From a bacterium (lineage in GTDB: Bacteria > Acidobacteriota > Thermoanaerobaculia > Multivoradales > JAHEKO01), in assembly GCA_024224155.1 (NCBI GenBank), contig JAAENP010000249.1, positions 1 to 58,089 of the forward strand: 58,089 nt of DNA, written 5' to 3'. Numbering within the stretch: the stretch's first letter is position 1; the number at the start of each line of letters is the position of its first letter. The position numbers and the translations under genes were made by a program. This document shows, piece after piece, positions 54,879 through 58,089 of the stretch. The notes below the pieces were generated by a model, which was not told where the DNA came from, did no database searches, and saw only the letters and a program-made list of their open reading frames with translations.

Positions 54879-55841
54879 TCAAAGGGGGCGGCGTGTGCAC
54901 CCGGAGAGCTTCTCAGAAGCCATGAGATCGAGCTGCCGCCCAATCGGAACCACGTTGAATTTCTCCGTGAGAATCGCCAGGTATCGGCTCGCCTGATCGA
55001 GCTTCCAGCGACTCTCTCGTTGCATCGCCGGGAAGAACGAGAGAGCTTCGGTGTCGTCGCAGCCGAGGAAGTCCAGAGGATGTAGGACGATCGATGGGGG
55101 AACGGCCCTCAACCTGCAGAGCCAGAGCGCCAGCTCGAAGTAGTAAACACCCAACCGTGGTGCGACGGCTTGAAGATAGTGCAGGTAGGTGAAGTGGATC
55201 GGCGTGCGAAACAGAGGCATAGTCGTAACCGGGACCTCGATGAGGGCTCCTCCTTCGCCGAGGCGCCAGCGGTATGGCCGGAGCGGTCGAAGGCCATCGT
55301 TCAGCTTGCCGAACAGGCGTGCGCGACGGTGCCGCTGCTCAGCGCTGAGCCTGGTGGAGCGGAAGTAGAAAGCTCGCGACAGTGGTCCGAGAAATGTCGG
55401 AAGGGTGCTGGCATCGTAACGATAGCCAAGGGCGGTCAATGCTCCGAGAGTCTCGTACGAGAGGCTGTAACCGGGCCCACGGAATCCTCGCGGTCGCTCT
55501 CCCGTGGCTTCCTCGATTGCCTTGTGGGCGAGTTCGATCTCGGTTGCTATCTCTTCTCTCGAGTAGAGATGCAGCCAAGGCTCGTGGCGATGGGAATGAT
55601 TGCCGATCTCGTGCCCAGCCGCCGCGAGGGCAGAGAGCAAGCGATGATTCTGAGGTCGCTCGGCGTCCTTGCCGACGACGAAGATGGTGATCTTCAGGTC
55701 TCTTTCGGCGAGGAAGTCGAGCAGGCGCGCGACGAAGAACTCCAGGTAGGAGGGCCATTGTCGCCACCCGGGATCGCCGTGGATCCGGAGATAGGTCCAT
55801 TGGTCGTCGAGATCGAGCGAAAGACTGGCGGTCGGTCTCAT
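54879..55841 (-). CDS. NodB-type polysaccharide deacetylase
   Basis: A 320-residue carbohydrate esterase-4 protein. Catalytic Asp lies in SLDLDDQW, the metal-binding HSHRH in GNHSHRHEPW, and FRGPGYSLSYETL is the arginine-containing third motif. It resembles deacetylases of exosortase-associated polysaccharide loci, which trim N-acetyl groups from polymer chains. No signal peptide is evident, so it may act in the cytoplasm or by another route. ATG at 55841 overlaps the upstream stop as ATGA. Confidence 0.88.
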   Translation of the reverse strand: MRPTASLSLDLDDQWTYLRIHGDPGWRQWPSYLEFFVARLLDFLAERDLKITIFVVGKDAERPQNHRLLSALAAAGHEIGNHSHRHEPWLHLYSREEIATEIELAHKAIEEATGERPRGFRGPGYSLSYETLGALTALGYRYDASTLPTFLGPLSRAFYFRSTRLSAEQRHRRARLFGKLNDGLRPLRPYRWRLGEGGALIEVPVTTMPLFRTPIHFTYLHYLQAVAPRLGVYYFELALWLCRLRAVPPSIVLHPLDFLGCDDTEALSFFPAMQRESRWKLDQASRYLAILTEKFNVVPIGRQLDLMASEKLSGCTRRPL

Positions 55842-57160
55842 GCCTTGTCGTCCAGAAGGGTTCGGAGTCCCGATTCGGCAAGTTCGATCGTCTCGTTCAC
55901 GTTCAGGGTCCCGTTGGCGATCTGAGCCGAGTTCACCAGATAGAGGTGGGGGATCGATGTCTTCATGGTCGGCAGTGTGGCGGAGTAGTCGAGCGTCGAA
56001 AGGGCAAGAACATGACGCACCCTGGAAACTCGAAATGCGGCCACTTGCCCGCGGTCGAAGCCAGGATGCATCCCCGTGAGCGCGGACAAAAAGGACTCCT
56101 CGACCTCTTCGTCGCTGAGCGAAAAGAACGGATCGTCTGATGCGAGGTACCTCGGAAGATAGATGAGGGACCTCCCGCCGAACTGCGAGCGGTCCACCAG
56201 CGCGGACATCTCGATTACTCCGGTAAATGGCATTCCATCGTCGAGGATGTTGGTGACATAGTAGCCGGCAAGCGGTCGATCCAACAGCACGGATGCGCAC
56301 ACGATCCCGAGGTAGCGCACAGCCTCCAATTTGGCTCGCTCATTTGGCGTGAGCGTTGGGCACATGGACACGGCCAGGGGCGGTGGAACGGTGAGGACCA
56401 CGCGGTCGAACCTCTGGATCGAGCCGTCGTCGAGCTTCAAATCGATTCCGCCATCTTCGTAGTCGACGTTCTCTACTCGCTGCCCGCTGCGGATCTCCAC
56501 GCCGGCTTCCTTCAATGCCCTCGCCAATCGATCGAGAACCCGAGCATAACCTCCGGGCACGTAGCCGAAGACCTCTTGCTTGCGTCCAGCTCGCCGGGCC
56601 GCATTGAGGCGAGCTATGGTAGCCCATATGAATGCGGCCGAGGTCTCCCGGTAGCTCTCTCCGAGCTTGGATCGGAGCAGAGGCAGCCAAAAGCGCTCGA
56701 ATGCGCGTCGGCCCGACCAGCGAACAAGCCACTCCGCGACCTTGACCTTTTCCAGGCGGCGGCCGTCCCGGATCGTGGAGGCGTAGGCCAGGGTGGCAGC
56801 TACTCTGAGCTTGTCGACCAGGCCCAGGTACGGGAACCGCAGAAACTCGACCGCGTCGGAAACGGAGTACAGACGCCCGCCGGCATAGCATGCGGTCCGC
56901 GTTTGCTTCCACTCGAGTTCTTCTTCCAGGCCGAGCTCGCCCAACAGTCCTCGCAAGTGGGCGTCCGACTTCAGGGTCACGTGGTAGTGGCGGTCCCACA
57001 GCACATCGCCCAGAGGCCAGCAGCTCGCCAGTCCGCCGAGGTTCTTGGCCGCCTCGAAGAGTGTGACTCGCTGGCCGTTCTGGGACAGACGCAGGGCCAG
57101 GGTGACTCCCAGAATGCCACCCCCGACAATCCCCCAGCTGGAGCTCCGTTCAGCGGTCAC
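55838..57160 (-). CDS. FAD-dependent oxidoreductase (amine oxidase / protoporphyrinogen oxidase-like)
   Basis: A 440-residue flavoprotein. The dinucleotide-binding motif GIVGGGILGVTLALRLSQNG is followed by LFEAAKNLGGLASC. VLTVPPPLAVSM and LVNSAQIANGTLNVNETIE near the end are typical of the family. The start is a GTG. It is translationally coupled to the deacetylase, so it probably acts on a carbohydrate or lipid-linked intermediate in the same pathway. The substrate is unknown. Confidence 0.85.
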   Translation of the reverse strand: MTAERSSSWGIVGGGILGVTLALRLSQNGQRVTLFEAAKNLGGLASCWPLGDVLWDRHYHVTLKSDAHLRGLLGELGLEEELEWKQTRTACYAGGRLYSVSDAVEFLRFPYLGLVDKLRVAATLAYASTIRDGRRLEKVKVAEWLVRWSGRRAFERFWLPLLRSKLGESYRETSAAFIWATIARLNAARRAGRKQEVFGYVPGGYARVLDRLARALKEAGVEIRSGQRVENVDYEDGGIDLKLDDGSIQRFDRVVLTVPPPLAVSMCPTLTPNERAKLEAVRYLGIVCASVLLDRPLAGYYVTNILDDGMPFTGVIEMSALVDRSQFGGRSLIYLPRYLASDDPFFSLSDEEVEESFLSALTGMHPGFDRGQVAAFRVSRVRHVLALSTLDYSATLPTMKTSIPHLYLVNSAQIANGTLNVNETIELAESGLRTLLDDKA

Positions 57161-57166
57161 GGATCC

Positions 57167-58042
57167 TCAAGATGGGACGCTCGGTTTCTGTTTGTAGAGG
57201 AACCACCTGGCGTCGTCTAGAGGATATGGAAGGTCTGCCTTGTCGGGGACGAGCCTCGAGAAGCCTTCGAAAGCTCTGCCTGCCCGGCCTCGCCCCAGCT
57301 TGTAGGAGAGCAGTGAACGAGCATGCCTCCAGCTCAGCCGTTTTCGCGGTCTCCCGGTCGCGACGCGTTCCAGCTGGTGTTGATCCATCAATAGGTCCAA
57401 GCTCTGCGGGCAGAACCAGTGGAGAACACTGGGTGGGCTGTATTGATGCCAGCGGGCGCCCAGGCCTCTAGCTGTCCAGCTCTGCCAGTTCCAGGTTTCG
57501 ATGAGAACCAGACCGTGTGCTGCAAGGCAGTTCTTCATGTTCCGTATGGCCAGTTGCAGATCGACCAGATGAGATATCACCTGGAGCAAACAGATCAAGT
57601 CGAAGTCTGCCTCCTCACTGAATTTCTCGATAGTACCCTGGCGCACGTCGAGCCCGAGCTCTTCACGCGCATAGAGGGCCATCCGTCGATTGGGCTCGAT
57701 GCCCACCCCTTGCCAACCCGATTCCACAAAGGACTTGAGCGAAAAACCTGCAGCAGCGCCAACATCCAAAACCCGGCCCGGAGAACCAAGGTAGGACTCA
57801 GCCAGGTTTGCATACCGTGCCCCTCGGGCCCTAAGGAGAGGCTCTTCCTCGAGATAGCCGGGATACCCGGCGCGCCCGTCCTGGAAGTAGTCGTCTCCGT
57901 ATGTCTCTTCGACATGCTTGGCTGAGTCCGGCGGCCGGGTCATTCGGTGCTGACAGCCGTCGCACTCGTAGATTTGATGGTGCTCGATAGCGAAGATCGG
58001 ACGCACCGGTTGATCGCAGATGCAGCAGCTCTTGATGGGCAT
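57167..58042 (-). CDS. SAM-dependent methyltransferase with N-terminal zinc ribbon
   Basis: A 291-residue class I methyltransferase. CCICDQPV ... YECDGCQH looks like a small zinc ribbon (CxxC pairs) at residues about 6-32, then motif I VLDVGAAAGFSLKSF, motif region GVGIEPNRRMALYARE and ICLLQVISHLVD. This layout is common in polysaccharide clusters that methylate sugars. It is separated by 6 bases from the FAD gene. Substrate unknown. Confidence 0.85.
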   Translation of the reverse strand: MPIKSCCICDQPVRPIFAIEHHQIYECDGCQHRMTRPPDSAKHVEETYGDDYFQDGRAGYPGYLEEEPLLRARGARYANLAESYLGSPGRVLDVGAAAGFSLKSFVESGWQGVGIEPNRRMALYAREELGLDVRQGTIEKFSEEADFDLICLLQVISHLVDLQLAIRNMKNCLAAHGLVLIETWNWQSWTARGLGARWHQYSPPSVLHWFCPQSLDLLMDQHQLERVATGRPRKRLSWRHARSLLSYKLGRGRAGRAFEGFSRLVPDKADLPYPLDDARWFLYKQKPSVPS

Positions 58043-58089
58043 ACGACCTTAGCGGACTGTCCGAACCGGCGTTTCCGTGTTTCCCTCCG

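Overview
The window is GC-rich chromosomal DNA from an uncultured-looking diderm bacterium, most probably an acidobacterium (class not resolved; Thermoanaerobaculia-like is a guess). The grounds are a Kdo/lipid A biosynthesis operon, a LolA-like carrier, Tat and exopolysaccharide genes, several extracytoplasmic-function sigma factors, and a Ser/Thr-kinase remnant whose glycine loop and N-lobe look like the large acidobacterial kinase family. No ribosomal RNA is present. Start codons are often GTG or TTG, and 4-base stop/start overlaps are common.

1-34,974 is core chromosome. It holds a partial DUF4301 gene, uppP, an ECF sigma / membrane protein / bactofilin-like gene set, recD2 divergent from an orphan NtrC-type regulator, the c-di-AMP operon cdaA-cdaR-glmM with pdxJ appended, ftsH, an HPRT-like gene, tilS, tRNA-Met(CAT), an ArsR-type regulator, sodA, tRNA-Val, tRNA-Asp, rpmG, a second sigma factor, a deacetylase, a C-terminal processing protease and tatA-tatC. 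Then comes the run kdsB-pyrG-kdsA-kdsD-kdsC-lpxL (CMP-Kdo supply plus lipid A acylation), followed by a polyprenyl diphosphate synthase, purH, a lolA-like gene and an exported P1-nuclease/phospholipase C-like protein.

35,111-43,733 is best read as a decayed integrated element. An intact tRNA-Phe gene lies at the left, and an exact 48-base copy of its 3' end lies about 8.5 kb to the right. Between them are a kinase N-lobe fragment, a PIN-domain fragment, a truncated glycosyltransferase, a frameshifted membrane protein and a truncated plasmid-type RepA next to the right junction. Two intact genes survive as cargo: a lipoprotein of about 1,480 residues with two von Willebrand A domains, and a secreted protein with an HExxH motif. 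No integrase was found.

43,734-58,089 is an accessory surface and signalling region. It has small exported proteins, a PATAN-ExeA-type ATPase, three PilZ proteins (one fused to a degenerate GGDEF domain with an intact c-di-GMP inhibitory site, one to a zinc ribbon, one to a receiver-like domain), two exported repeat proteins sharing a C-terminal tail, and the start of a polysaccharide locus (UDP-sugar dehydrogenase, NodB-type deacetylase, FAD oxidoreductase, methyltransferase) that runs off the right edge. The plausible theme is c-di-GMP-linked control of envelope polysaccharide and matrix proteins; that link is inferred from domain content and proximity.
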